The position numbers and the translations under genes were made by a program. A stretch of DNA of 64,000 bases from Actinomadura nitritigenes (GTDB taxonomy: Bacteria > Actinomycetota > Actinomycetes > Streptosporangiales > Streptosporangiaceae). The notes beneath the pieces were generated by a model, which was not told the origin of the DNA, made no database searches, and saw only the letters and a list, made by a program, of their open reading frames with translations. Positions 1 through 8,539 of the stretch are shown here, piece after piece; the first letter of the stretch is position 1; each line of letters opens with the position of its first letter. The stretch is from the NCBI RefSeq assembly GCF_017573545.1, contig NZ_JAGEOK010000033.1:62001-126000 (forward strand). Reading direction: 5' to 3'.

Positions 1-1
1 A

Positions 2-772
2 ACGGGCGTCGACATCGTCGACGTCGACGCGGCGACCCGGCGGGGCGTCCAGGTCACCAACGCGCCGAACGAGTGGTGCGCCGAAGAGGTCGCCGATCAC
101 GCCGTCGCGCTCTGGCTCGCCGCCGCTCGAAAGATCTGCCCGTACGACCGGGCGACGCGGCAGGGCGAATGGCACTGGAAGACCGGACGGCCGATCTGGC
201 GGCTGCGGGGGCGGGTGTTCGGGCTGCTGTCCTTCGGCGCCATCGCGCGGCTCATCGCCGAACGCGCGCAGGCGTTCGGCGTCGAGGTCTGGGCATGCGA
301 CCCGTTCATCGACGAGGCCGAGATCCGCTCGCGCGGCGTGCGGCCGGTGTCCTTCGACGACCTCGTGGAAGGCGCCGACTACCTGGTGGTCCAATCGCCG
401 CTCACCCCGCAGACGCACCACACCTTCGACCGCGCGACGCTCCGCCGGATGAAGCGGACCGCCATCCTCGTCAACACCGCACGCGGGCCCATCGTGGAGG
501 ACGCGGCGCTCCACCAGGCCCTGGCCGAGGGGTGGATCGCCGGCGCCGCTCTGGACGACCTCGAAGAGGAGCCCGCGAAGCAACGCGACTGGCGTCCGCG
601 CAACCCCCTTCTCGAGCTGCCCAACACGATCATCACTCCGCATGCCGCCTACTACTCCCAGGAGGCCGTCAGGACGGTGCGGCGCATCGCCGCCGAAGAA
701 GCCGTGCGGGTCCTGACGGGGCGGCCTGCGCGTTTCCCCGTGAACGACGTGATGGCCGGCTCCCAGTCGTAA
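2..772 (+). CDS. D-isomer-specific 2-hydroxyacid dehydrogenase, 5' end missing
   Basis: This is the C-terminal 256 residues of an NAD(P)-dependent D-2-hydroxyacid dehydrogenase (SerA/CtBP-like); the start lies before the window. The three catalytic residues are visible: Arg in NTARGPI, Glu in LDDLEEEP and His in ITPHAAYY. The dinucleotide-binding loop is odd. It reads GLLSFGAIAR, so the usual G-x-G-x-x-G has become S-F-G-A-I-A and only the middle glycine remains. The enzyme should interconvert a 2-keto acid and a D-2-hydroxy acid, but the substrate cannot be told. The next gene starts 53 bases downstream on the same strand, so co-transcription is possible but not shown. The family call is firm; activity is less certain because of the altered loop. 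Confidence 0.85.
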   Translation, partial: TGVDIVDVDAATRRGVQVTNAPNEWCAEEVADHAVALWLAAARKICPYDRATRQGEWHWKTGRPIWRLRGRVFGLLSFGAIARLIAERAQAFGVEVWACDPFIDEAEIRSRGVRPVSFDDLVEGADYLVVQSPLTPQTHHTFDRATLRRMKRTAILVNTARGPIVEDAALHQALAEGWIAGAALDDLEEEPAKQRDWRPRNPLLELPNTIITPHAAYYSQEAVRTVRRIAAEEAVRVLTGRPARFPVNDVMAGSQS

Positions 773-825
773 GGCCCTTCGGATCGGCCCGACGCCCGGA
801 CGGAATTGAGGAGGAGACGTTCGCC

Positions 826-2655
826 ATGCTCGATCCAGACCCGCCCTTCCGGGCGGTCCGCCGCGAGGACGGCTACCAGCGGCTGGAGGATCTGGGCCTG
901 ATCGGGGACGGCGCGACGGCGGCGCTCGTCGGTTCGGACGGCTCGATCCCGTGGCTGTGCCTGCCCCGCTTCGACAGCGACCCGCTGCTGTGCGGCCTGC
1001 TGGATCACGAACGCGGCGGCCATTTCGCCCTCACGGTGGACGGTCTGCGGGAGGCCCGCCAGTACTACGAGCCCGACACCGCGGTGCTGGTGACCGAGAT
1101 GCGCGGCCCGACGGGCCTGGTCAGGGTCACCGACGCGCTGGGCCTCCGCGCGGACGCGGACCTGTCGGACGACGCGGGCGCGAGCCGGGGCGAGCTCGTC
1201 CGGTCCGCCGTCGTCCTGGACGGGACCGTCCGCCTGCGGGCGGAGCTGCGGCCCTGGGGCGGTGCGCAGACCCGCGCCCTCGCCAGCGGTCTGGAGGTGA
1301 CGGCGCCCAGACGGCGGGACCTGCGCCTGCACCTGCGCTCCAGCCGGCCGCTGACCGGCCTAGATACCGTGCACGACCTGGAACAGGGCGATCGTCTCGC
1401 CATGACGCTGTCCTGGGGCCGCGTCCATCGCCACCATCGGTTCGAACCTGAGGCGGTGCTGCGGGACACCGCCGAGGCATGGCGCCGCTGGATGCGGAAC
1501 TTCGGTTACGCCGGTCCGCAGGAGCCGCTGGTCCGGCGCGCCACGATCACGCTGAAACTGTGCGACGACTGGATCAACGGCTCGATGGTGGCGGCGCCCA
1601 CCTCCTCGCTTCCCGCGCCGATCGGCGGGGTCCGCAACTGGGACTACCGCTACGCCTGGATCCGGGACGCGGCCTTCACCGTGTTCGCGTTGCGCCGCGT
1701 CGGATTCGGCTACGAGGCCGACGCCTTCCTCGGCTGGGTCCTGGACGCCTTCGAGAGCGGCCGGCGGCCGCGGATCATGTACACCCTCCGCGGCGATCCC
1801 GTCCCCGACGAGGTCCAGGATCCGGGCCTGGAAGGCTACCGGCGGTCCGCTCCCGTGCGGTGGGGCAACGGCGCCGCCGACCAGCGCCAGCACGACATCT
1901 ACGGCGAGGTCCTGGACTGCGCCGACCAGTGGCTCCACGGCGGCGGCGATCTGCAACCCGCCCTGTGGTCCCGGCTGGCGGAGCTGGCCCGGACCGCTCA
2001 GAGCGCGTGGCGCCAGCCGGACCAGGGCATCTGGGAGGTGCGGAGCGAGGGCCGGGTCTTCACGTACTCGGCCGCGATGTGCCAGGTGGCCCTGGACCGG
2101 GCCGCGTCCATCGGTGAGCGGCTCGGCCTGCCCGGGCCGCTCGCCACCTGGCGCGACGCGGCCGACGAGCTGCGCCGGCTGATCCTGGAGCGGTCCTGGG
2201 ACGAGGACGCGCAGAGCCTGAGCGAGCACCTCGACGGCGGCGGCGGGCTGGACGCGAGCCTGCTCGCGCTCCCCCTGCGGAAGGTCGTCCCGGCCGACCA
2301 CCCGCGGATGATCGCCACGACGGACGCGGTCGCCGATCGCCTGTCCGCCGGCGACGGCCTGCTGTACCGCTACCTGCACGACCAGTCGCCCGACGGCCTC
2401 GCCGGCGACGAGGGCGCCTTCCTGCTGTGCAGCTTCTGGCTGGTCGAGAACCTCGCGCTGCAGGGCCGGGTCGAGCAGGCGGAGGACCTGTACGCCTCGC
2501 TGTGCTCCCGGGCCAGTCCGCTCGGGTTGCTGCCCGAGCAGATCGACCCGTCGTCGGGCACGTTCATGGGCAACTTCCCCCAGGCGTTCAGCCACATCGG
2601 TGTCATCGCCGGCGGCGTCACGCTCGCCCGGGCGAGGGAAGGGCGGACAGGGTGA
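826..2655 (+). CDS. Glycoside hydrolase family 15 (trehalase/glucoamylase-type)
   Basis: This 609-residue protein has the layout of actinobacterial GH15 enzymes: an N-terminal beta-sandwich (about 1-230), then an (alpha/alpha)6 barrel. The GH15 signature GGVRNWDYRYAWIRDAAF is intact. The probable general acid is the Glu in PDQGIWEVR and the probable base is the Glu in LLPEQIDP, followed by the family tail GNFPQAFSHIGV. There is no signal peptide, so it acts in the cytoplasm, probably releasing glucose from trehalose or a short alpha-glucan. The ATG at 826 follows a GAGGAGGAG ribosome site; longer readings upstream are in the frame of the preceding gene's shadow. Its stop overlaps the GTG of the next gene (GTGA), which suggests coupled translation with the sugar dehydrogenase. 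Confidence 0.88.
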   Translation: MLDPDPPFRAVRREDGYQRLEDLGLIGDGATAALVGSDGSIPWLCLPRFDSDPLLCGLLDHERGGHFALTVDGLREARQYYEPDTAVLVTEMRGPTGLVRVTDALGLRADADLSDDAGASRGELVRSAVVLDGTVRLRAELRPWGGAQTRALASGLEVTAPRRRDLRLHLRSSRPLTGLDTVHDLEQGDRLAMTLSWGRVHRHHRFEPEAVLRDTAEAWRRWMRNFGYAGPQEPLVRRATITLKLCDDWINGSMVAAPTSSLPAPIGGVRNWDYRYAWIRDAAFTVFALRRVGFGYEADAFLGWVLDAFESGRRPRIMYTLRGDPVPDEVQDPGLEGYRRSAPVRWGNGAADQRQHDIYGEVLDCADQWLHGGGDLQPALWSRLAELARTAQSAWRQPDQGIWEVRSEGRVFTYSAAMCQVALDRAASIGERLGLPGPLATWRDAADELRRLILERSWDEDAQSLSEHLDGGGGLDASLLALPLRKVVPADHPRMIATTDAVADRLSAGDGLLYRYLHDQSPDGLAGDEGAFLLCSFWLVENLALQGRVEQAEDLYASLCSRASPLGLLPEQIDPSSGTFMGNFPQAFSHIGVIAGGVTLARAREGRTG

Positions 2656-4019
2656 TCGAACGGCTCGTCGTCTTCGGCGCCACGGGAGACCTCAACGCCC
2701 GCTACCTGCTGCCGGGTCTGGCCGCCCTGCGCGCGGCCGGGCACCTCGGCGACGGTTTCCGGCTGGTCTGCGCCGACCGGAAGGACTGGGACGACGAGGG
2801 CTTCCGCGGCTGGGTGGCCGAGCAGCTCGACCGGCACGCGGGGTCCTCCCCCGCCGACGCGAGGAGATGGGTCGCCCGAGCCACCCGCTTCCAGCGAGCC
2901 GACGCCACCGACCCCACCGACCTCGCCTCGCTCATCACCGGTGACGGGCCGGTCGCGCTCTATTTCGCCCTCCCCCCGGCGGTGTTCCCCGGTGCCGTCA
3001 CCGCCCTGCGCGGCGCGGGTCTCCCACCGGGCAGCCGGATCGTCCTGGAGAAGCCCTTCGGCGAGAACCTGGCCGACGCGCAGGAGCTGAACCGGCTGCT
3101 GTCCGAGGTCGTCCCCGAGCAGGCGGTGTTCCGCGTCGACCACTTCCTCGCCATGACCACCGTCCAGAACCTGCTCGGCAGCCGCCTGGCCAACCGCGTG
3201 CTCGAACCCCTCTGGAACAGCGCGCACATCTCCGAGATAGAGATCGTGTGGGACGAGTCCCTCGCCCTGGAAGGCAGGGCCGGCTACTACGACGGCGTCG
3301 GGGCGCTCAAGGACATGGTGCAGAACCACCTCCTCCAGGTGCTGTGCCTGGTGGCCATGGAGCCTCCGCTCAGCCTGGGCGAGCGCGACCTGCGCGACCG
3401 GAAGATCGACGTGCTGCGCTCGGTGCGCCCGCTCACCGACGAGGACGTTCTGAGACGCACTCGCCGGGCGCGCTATCTCGCCGGCCGCATCGGTGACCGC
3501 AGGGTCCCCGCCTACGTCGACGAGGACGGCGTGGACCCGCGGGGGCGCACCGAGACCTTCGCCGAGGTGGAACTGCAACTGGACAGCTGGCGCTGGTCCG
3601 GCACCACCTTCCGGCTGCGCAGCGGTAAGGCGCTCAAGGACGACCGCAAGGAGGTCGCGGTCCGCTTCCGGCCCGTCCCCCACCTGCCCTTCGGCCATAG
3701 CGGAGAGGCTGTGCCCAACGTGCTCCGCTTCGGACTCGACCCGGAGAGCGTCACCCTGGCGCTCACCGGAATCGGCTCCGGTCCGCAGACCCTCACTCCC
3801 CTCACCATGACCGCCCAGATGGAGCCCGCCGACCTCCCCGCCTACGGCCGGCTGCTACTGGACGTCCTGCGGGGCGACGCCGCCCTGTCCATCCGGGGCG
3901 ACGAGGCCGAAGAGGCATGGCGGGTCCTCACCCCGGTCATGTCCGCCTGGTCCAACGATCTCGTGCCGCTCGAGGAGTACCCGGCCGGGTCCGGCGGCCC
4001 CGCCCCCAGGGACGGGTAG
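2652..4019 (+). CDS. Glucose-6-phosphate dehydrogenase family, altered phosphate pocket
   Basis: This 455-residue member of the G6PDH family has the N-terminal nucleotide motif GATGDLNARYLLP, the EKPFGENL lysine motif and the catalytic His of MVQNHLLQ. It is shorter than usual (about 480-510). The hallmark RIDHYLGKE reads RVDHFLAMT: the His is kept, but the Tyr and Lys that hold the substrate phosphate in known G6PDH structures are Phe and Met. I infer a preference for unphosphorylated glucose or another sugar over glucose-6-phosphate. It starts with a GTG overlapping the GH15 stop, and its end faces a gluconolactonase-type gene 17 bases away. Together these suggest glucose release, oxidation to a lactone and lactone opening. 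A plain zwf annotation may mislead. Confidence 0.85.
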   Translation: MIERLVVFGATGDLNARYLLPGLAALRAAGHLGDGFRLVCADRKDWDDEGFRGWVAEQLDRHAGSSPADARRWVARATRFQRADATDPTDLASLITGDGPVALYFALPPAVFPGAVTALRGAGLPPGSRIVLEKPFGENLADAQELNRLLSEVVPEQAVFRVDHFLAMTTVQNLLGSRLANRVLEPLWNSAHISEIEIVWDESLALEGRAGYYDGVGALKDMVQNHLLQVLCLVAMEPPLSLGERDLRDRKIDVLRSVRPLTDEDVLRRTRRARYLAGRIGDRRVPAYVDEDGVDPRGRTETFAEVELQLDSWRWSGTTFRLRSGKALKDDRKEVAVRFRPVPHLPFGHSGEAVPNVLRFGLDPESVTLALTGIGSGPQTLTPLTMTAQMEPADLPAYGRLLLDVLRGDAALSIRGDEAEEAWRVLTPVMSAWSNDLVPLEEYPAGSGGPAPRDG

Positions 4020-4036
4020 GCGAGCGGCGATGGCGG

Positions 4037-4888
4037 TCAGCCCGCGAACTCGCGTACCGGCCTGCCCTTGACGCCCACCATCGCCCGGAACAAGGACCCG
4101 GCAGGCGAATCGTCGCCCGCAGGGAGACCCTCACGGGAAGTGGAGATGAAGAGCTCGTCCAGGCCCGGACTACCGAAGGCGCACGCGGTGACTCCCCGCA
4201 CCGGCACCTCGACCACCTCGTCCAGGGCGCCGCCCGGCGTATACCGGCGCACGGCCCCGCCCTGGTTCAGCGCGACCCACACCCCGCCCTCCGCGTCCAC
4301 GGTCAGGCCGTCCGGAGCACCGTCCTCAGGCGGGATCGACGCGAACGTCCGTCTCCCGGTCAGGCCCCCCGCCCCGTCGAAGTCGAAGACCACGACCTCT
4401 TGCGTGGCCGTGTCGACGTAGTACGCCAGGCCTCCATCCGGGCTCCAGTCCAGCCCGTTCGAGATCGTCACGCCGTCCAGCACCACGACCGTGGAGCCGT
4501 CGGGATCGAGCCGGTAGAGGGCACCCGCACCCGCCGTCTTGCCGTAGGCCATGGAACCGCAGTAGAAACGGCCCTCCGGGTCGCACCCCCCTTCGTTCAT
4601 GCGGACGCCATCATCGCTCCACAGTTCCGGCAGCACCGTTATCGCGCCGTCGGCGTCCTCGAGCGCGAAGCCCCGCTCGACCGCGATGACCGCACCGCCC
4701 CCACGCCGAGGCCGCAGCGCCGCCGCGACACCGCCGACATGCCGCCGGCCGACCGTCCCATCGGCCCCCAGCGACATCACGTCACCGGCCAGCATGTCCA
4801 CCCATCGCAACTCTCCCCAGCGCGATGACCAGACCGGCCCCTCCCCGTGAAAGGTCACCGGATCAGTGACCTGTTCAGCAGACGACAA
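4037..4888 (-). CDS. SMP-30/gluconolactonase/regucalcin family protein
   Basis: This 283-residue six-bladed beta-propeller of the SMP-30/gluconolactonase/LRE family hydrolyses sugar lactones using a divalent metal. The metal ligands expected for the family are present: Glu in HGEGPVW (about residue 16), Asn in ISNGLDWSPDG and Asp in APDGLTVD. Another conserved stretch is GVRMNEGGCDPEGRFYCGSM. The start is a TTG at 4888, chosen because a strong GGAGGTG ribosome site sits just upstream; no ATG fits. It is convergent with the G6PDH-like gene. The family prefers unphosphorylated lactones, which agrees with the lost phosphate pocket next door. The exact lactone is unknown. Confidence 0.85.
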   Translation of the reverse strand: MSSAEQVTDPVTFHGEGPVWSSRWGELRWVDMLAGDVMSLGADGTVGRRHVGGVAAALRPRRGGGAVIAVERGFALEDADGAITVLPELWSDDGVRMNEGGCDPEGRFYCGSMAYGKTAGAGALYRLDPDGSTVVVLDGVTISNGLDWSPDGGLAYYVDTATQEVVVFDFDGAGGLTGRRTFASIPPEDGAPDGLTVDAEGGVWVALNQGGAVRRYTPGGALDEVVEVPVRGVTACAFGSPGLDELFISTSREGLPAGDDSPAGSLFRAMVGVKGRPVREFAG

Positions 4889-5202
4889 AGCCCTGCACCT
4901 CCGACAACTCGGCGAATCGAAAGAATCCGACCCCGTGCAGCCGCATCACCGCTCCCCTACCCGAGCAGCGCAGTGGCATCGCGCTTGCCGAGAACTATGT
5001 CCGCACAGGTCAAGCAGCACGCTCGTTTCCCGCCGCGACGCTGGCGGGCCGGAACGGACGTCGGCGCCCGAGGTCGGCCCATGCCCCTGCCCGGATTCAT
5101 CGCCGCGTCCCAACCGCGCGCGCCGACGTTGGCCGACAGGACAGGTTCGCCCGCGGTGCGGCTCGCGATGCTTGGGCGATGCGTCGACCGGAGGTGTCCA
5201 CC
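4889..5202. other. Intergenic gap between divergent genes
   Basis: These 314 bases hold the upstream regions of the lactonase (minus) and the M20 hydrolase (plus). I see no small gene, repeat or clear operator beyond the two ribosome sites, GGAGGTG before each start. Confidence 0.5.
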
Positions 5203-6459
5203 GTGACAGAACGCCGTGCCGCGGCGAACCGCGACCTGCGACGGGCCGGGGCTCGGCCCGCGGCCCGCGATCAGGCGCGCGAGGCCGCGTTGATCGCCGA
5301 CATCGAACGGCTGGTGTGCTGCGAATCCCCGTCCGACGATCTGGCCGCGGTCGCCCGCAGCGCGGAGGTGGTCGCCGAGATCGGCGCCCGGCACCTGGAG
5401 GCCGAGGCGGAGCGGGTCGTCATCGACGGGCGCACCCATCTCCGTTGGCGTTTCGGCGCCGAACCGCGCGTCCTGCTGATCGGCCACCACGACACGGTGT
5501 GGCCGATCGGCTCGCTGGAGACGCACCCGTTCCAGGTCCGCGACGGGGTGCTGCGCGGACCGGGATGCTTCGACATGAAGGCGGGGCTCGCGATGGCGTT
5601 CCACGCGCTGGCGGCGCTGGACGACCTGGACGGCGTGACCCTCCTCGTCACCGGCGACGAGGAGCCGGGGTCGCCCTCGTCACGGCGGCTCATCGAGAAC
5701 GAGGCGCGGCGGTGCGCGGCCGCACTGGTGCTGGAAGCCGCCGGGCCCGGCGGGGCCCTGAAGACCGAGCGCAAGGGCGTCTCGCGCTATGAGGTGCTGG
5801 TGCGGGGAAGGGCCGCGCACGCCGGCCTGGAGCCGGAGCGCGGCGTGAACGCGGCGGTCGAGGCGGCCCACCAGATCACGGCCGTGGCGGCGCTGAGCGA
5901 TCCCGCGCTGGGCACGACCGTCACGCCGACCCGTCTGGAGGCGGGCACCACGGCGAACACCGTTCCCGGATCGGCACGCTTCGACGTCGACGTCCGGGCA
6001 GGGTCGGCCGCCGAGCAGCACCGCGCCCACACGGCGATGCAGGCCCTGCGGCCGGACCTGCCGGGCGCCGCCGTGGAGGTCAGGGGCGGCCCGAACCGAC
6101 CGCCGCTCCCGGCGGCGGCTTCGAAGGACCTGTTCGAGCGGGCGCTCCGGCTCGCCGACGACCTCGGGGTCGGCCCGCTCGCCTCGGTCGCCGTCGGCGG
6201 CGCCTCCGACGGGAACTTCACCGCGGGTGTCGGCACGCCCACCCTCGACGGGCTGGGAGCGGTCGGCGGCGGCGCGCACGCCGATGACGAGCACCTGGTC
6301 GTGGCGGAGTTGCCGAAGCGGACGCGGTTGCTCACCGCGCTGGTCGCCGAACTGCTGGCGGCGGAGAGTTGTCCGCCCGGACGAACCGGGCCCCGCCGTC
6401 CGGTGCTCGCGGACCATCCGCGGGACGGGGCCGGCTGCGAGCATGGCCGGCGTGACTGA
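5203..6459 (+). CDS. M20 family metallopeptidase, probable N-succinyl-amino-acid desuccinylase
   Basis: This 418-residue di-zinc hydrolase of the M20 family (carboxypeptidase G2/ArgE/DapE group) shows the metal and catalytic residues in order: His and Asp in LLIGHHDTVWP, Asp in GCFDMKAG, Glu-Glu in TGDEEPGS and a final His in GGGAHADDEHL. The dimerisation (lid) domain lies at about 190-300. I chose the GTG at 5203 because GGAGGTG at 5190-5196 is at ideal distance; an ATG at 5179 would add eight residues without a ribosome site. It overlaps the next gene by 17 bases. With the GNAT and racemase genes it completes the set known for D-to-L amino-acid conversion, where it would remove the succinyl group from the L form. 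The substrate is inferred from context. Confidence 0.85.
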   Translation: MTERRAAANRDLRRAGARPAARDQAREAALIADIERLVCCESPSDDLAAVARSAEVVAEIGARHLEAEAERVVIDGRTHLRWRFGAEPRVLLIGHHDTVWPIGSLETHPFQVRDGVLRGPGCFDMKAGLAMAFHALAALDDLDGVTLLVTGDEEPGSPSSRRLIENEARRCAAALVLEAAGPGGALKTERKGVSRYEVLVRGRAAHAGLEPERGVNAAVEAAHQITAVAALSDPALGTTVTPTRLEAGTTANTVPGSARFDVDVRAGSAAEQHRAHTAMQALRPDLPGAAVEVRGGPNRPPLPAAASKDLFERALRLADDLGVGPLASVAVGGASDGNFTAGVGTPTLDGLGAVGGGAHADDEHLVVAELPKRTRLLTALVAELLAAESCPPGRTGPRRPVLADHPRDGAGCEHGRRD

Positions 6460-7339
6460 TCTCATCCGCGACCGTCGCGAGTCCCCGCCCGTCGACGCGG
6501 CGTGCGCCGCGGCCGAGGCCGCCGCGCACGCCGCGGGCGTCGGCATCCGCCCGCTGGACGCGGTCGGCGAGCTCGAGGCCGTCCGCCGCCTGTACGAGCA
6601 CATCTGGCGCACAGGCGAGAACAACCCTCCGGTGACGGCCGACCTGCTGCGCGCGATGACGAAGGCGGGCAGCTACGTGAGCGGCGCCTTCGACGACGGG
6701 GAGCTGGTGGGAGCCTGCTTCGGCTTCTTCTCCCCGCCGGCGCGCGAGGCCCTGCACAGTCATATCGCCGGGGTGCTGGCGCACGTGCAGGGACGGAACG
6801 TCGGTTTCGCGCTGAAGCTGCACCAGCGTGCCTGGGCGATGCTGCGCGGCGTCGGCGAGATCTGCTGGACCTACGATCCCCTGGTGCGCCGCAACGCGTA
6901 CTTCAACATCGCCAAGCTGGCCGCCGATCCGGCCGAGTACCTGGCGAACTTCTACGGTCCGATGGACGACGACATCAACCGCAGCGACGCCACCGACCGG
7001 GTCCTGGTCCGGTGGCGGCTGGAGGCGCCCGAGGTCAAGGCGGCCTGCGACGGCGGGCCCAGGACGACCGATGCGGGGGCCGCCCGCGCGGCGGGGGCGT
7101 CCGTGGCGCTGAGCGCCTCCGCCGCGGGCGGCCCGGTCGCCGGACGTGCCGACGCGCGCACCGTGATCGTCGGCGTCCCCGGCGACGTCGAGGCCCTGCG
7201 GGCGAGCGACCCGGCCTGCGCCGCGGAGTGGCGCGCGGCGGTACGGGAGGTGCTCGGCGGGCTGATCGCGGACGGCGCGCGGGTGCGCGGATTCGACCGG
7301 ACGGGCTGGTACGTCCTGGACAGGCGGGAGACGGAGTGA
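6443..7339 (+). CDS. GNAT-superfamily acyltransferase (COG3375 type), probable N-succinyltransferase
   Basis: This 298-residue protein resembles the COG3375 branch of GNAT transferases that sits beside N-succinylamino acid racemases. Recognisable stretches are IWRTGENNPPV, GACFGFF, HIAGV and ICWTYDPLVRRNAYFNIAKL, the last forming the acyl-CoA side of the fold. In this neighbourhood its likely job is to move succinyl from succinyl-CoA to the amino group of D-amino acids. The ATG at 6443 overlaps the M20 gene; a GTG at 6452 is an alternative start. Its TGA stop overlaps the GTG of the racemase gene (GTGA). The C-terminal 90 residues are rich in Ala and Gly and look like a poorly conserved extension. 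Confidence 0.78.
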   Translation: MAGVTDLIRDRRESPPVDAACAAAEAAAHAAGVGIRPLDAVGELEAVRRLYEHIWRTGENNPPVTADLLRAMTKAGSYVSGAFDDGELVGACFGFFSPPAREALHSHIAGVLAHVQGRNVGFALKLHQRAWAMLRGVGEICWTYDPLVRRNAYFNIAKLAADPAEYLANFYGPMDDDINRSDATDRVLVRWRLEAPEVKAACDGGPRTTDAGAARAAGASVALSASAAGGPVAGRADARTVIVGVPGDVEALRASDPACAAEWRAAVREVLGGLIADGARVRGFDRTGWYVLDRRETE

Positions 7340-8448
7340 AGCTCACCGGAGTCGAGATCCGCACCATCGAGGTGCCGCTCGTATCGCCCTTCCGGACGTC
7401 GTTCGGCACGGAGACCGTGCGGCAGGCGCTGCTGCTCCGCGTCGTCACCGACGAGGCCGAGGGATGGGGCGAATGCGGCGCCGGGACGGCGCCCCTGTAC
7501 TCCTCGGAGTACACGCACGCCGCCGCCGACGTCCTGAGCCGTTTCCTGGTGCCGGCGCTGGCCGGGGTGCCGGACCTGGACGCGCACAAGGTCGCCCCGG
7601 CCCTGGCCCCTTACAAAGGCCACCGCATGGCCAAGGCCGCGTTGGAGATGGCGGTCCTGGACGCGGACCTCCGCGCCCGCGGCGTCGCTCTCGGCCACGC
7701 CCTCGGCGCCGTCCGCGACACCGTGCCGTGCGGGGTGTCCGTGGGGATCACGGAGTCGATCCCTGCCCTGCTCGACACGGTCGCCGGATACCTGGACGCG
7801 GGCTACCTGCGGATCAAACTGAAGATCGAACCGGGCTGGGACGTCGAGCCGGTCCGTGCCGTGCGCGAACGGTTCGGCGACATCCTGCTGCAGGTCGACG
7901 CCAACACCGCCTACCAGCGCGGTGACGCCCGGCACCTGGCCCGGCTCGACCCGTTCGGCCTCCTCCTGCTGGAGCAGCCGCTGGCGGAGGACGACCTCCT
8001 CGGACACGCGGACCTCGCCACGCGGATCACCACACCGATCTGCCTCGACGAATCGATCGTCTCCGCCCGCGCCGCCGCCGACGCGCTCGCGCTCGGAGCC
8101 TGCCGGGTGGTGAACATCAAGCCGGGCCGCGTGGGCGGTTACCTCGAGGCCCGGCGGATCCACGACGTCTGCGCGGCGCACGGCGTCCCGGTCTGGTGCG
8201 GCGGCATGCTCGAGACGGGACTGGGGCGCGCCGCCAACGTCGCGCTCGCCGCGCTGCCCGGGTTCCTGCTGCCCGGCGACACCTCGGCGTCCGACCGCTA
8301 CTACCGGACCGACATCACGCCGCCGTTCCGCCTCGAGGACGGGCACCTCGCCGTGCCGACCGGACCGGGACTCGGAGTCACCCCGATCCCGGACGTCCTG
8401 GACGCCGTGACGGTCACGACGAAATGGGTGTCGATTCCCGCAGGATGA
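7336..8448 (+). CDS. Enolase-superfamily N-succinylamino acid racemase / o-succinylbenzoate synthase
   Basis: This 370-residue muconate-lactonizing subgroup enzyme has all expected active-site residues: K-x-K in LRIKLKIEPG (general acid/base), metal ligands Asp in LQVDANTAY, Glu in LLEQPLAEDD and Asp in CLDESI, then Lys in VNIKPGRVGG on the opposite face. OSBS and NSAR activities share this sequence pattern and cannot be separated by eye. No other menaquinone gene is nearby, while an M20 hydrolase and a COG3375 GNAT directly precede it, so racemisation of N-succinyl amino acids is the better reading. The GTG start at 7336 overlaps the preceding stop. If the genome has no other menC, it could also serve menaquinone synthesis. 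Confidence 0.82.
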   Translation: MKLTGVEIRTIEVPLVSPFRTSFGTETVRQALLLRVVTDEAEGWGECGAGTAPLYSSEYTHAAADVLSRFLVPALAGVPDLDAHKVAPALAPYKGHRMAKAALEMAVLDADLRARGVALGHALGAVRDTVPCGVSVGITESIPALLDTVAGYLDAGYLRIKLKIEPGWDVEPVRAVRERFGDILLQVDANTAYQRGDARHLARLDPFGLLLLEQPLAEDDLLGHADLATRITTPICLDESIVSARAAADALALGACRVVNIKPGRVGGYLEARRIHDVCAAHGVPVWCGGMLETGLGRAANVALAALPGFLLPGDTSASDRYYRTDITPPFRLEDGHLAVPTGPGLGVTPIPDVLDAVTVTTKWVSIPAG

Positions 8449-8462
8449 TTCCCTTTTGTTCG

Positions 8463-8478
8463 ATCCGACAGATCGGAT
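8463..8478. promoter_or_regulatory. Palindrome upstream of PucR gene, candidate operator
   Basis: A perfect inverted repeat, ATCCGA-CAGA-TCGGAT, lies 61 bases before the regulator's start. A weak promoter pair (TTGTTC at 8456-8461 and TAGCGT at 8478-8483) would straddle it. It could be an autoregulatory site for the PucR protein. There is no T-run after it, so a terminator is less likely. Confidence 0.4.
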
Positions 8479-8539
8479 AGCGTGATTTCGTCATGCAGAA
8501 CGAACGACGACCTCCACGTGCCGCGCTAGCTTCGGGCGC

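Noticed and set aside
73..825. Long frame reading into the GH15 gene from upstream
   Set aside because: The extension is Arg-rich and is a shadow of the hydroxyacid dehydrogenase frame; the ribosome site and family alignment put the start at 826.
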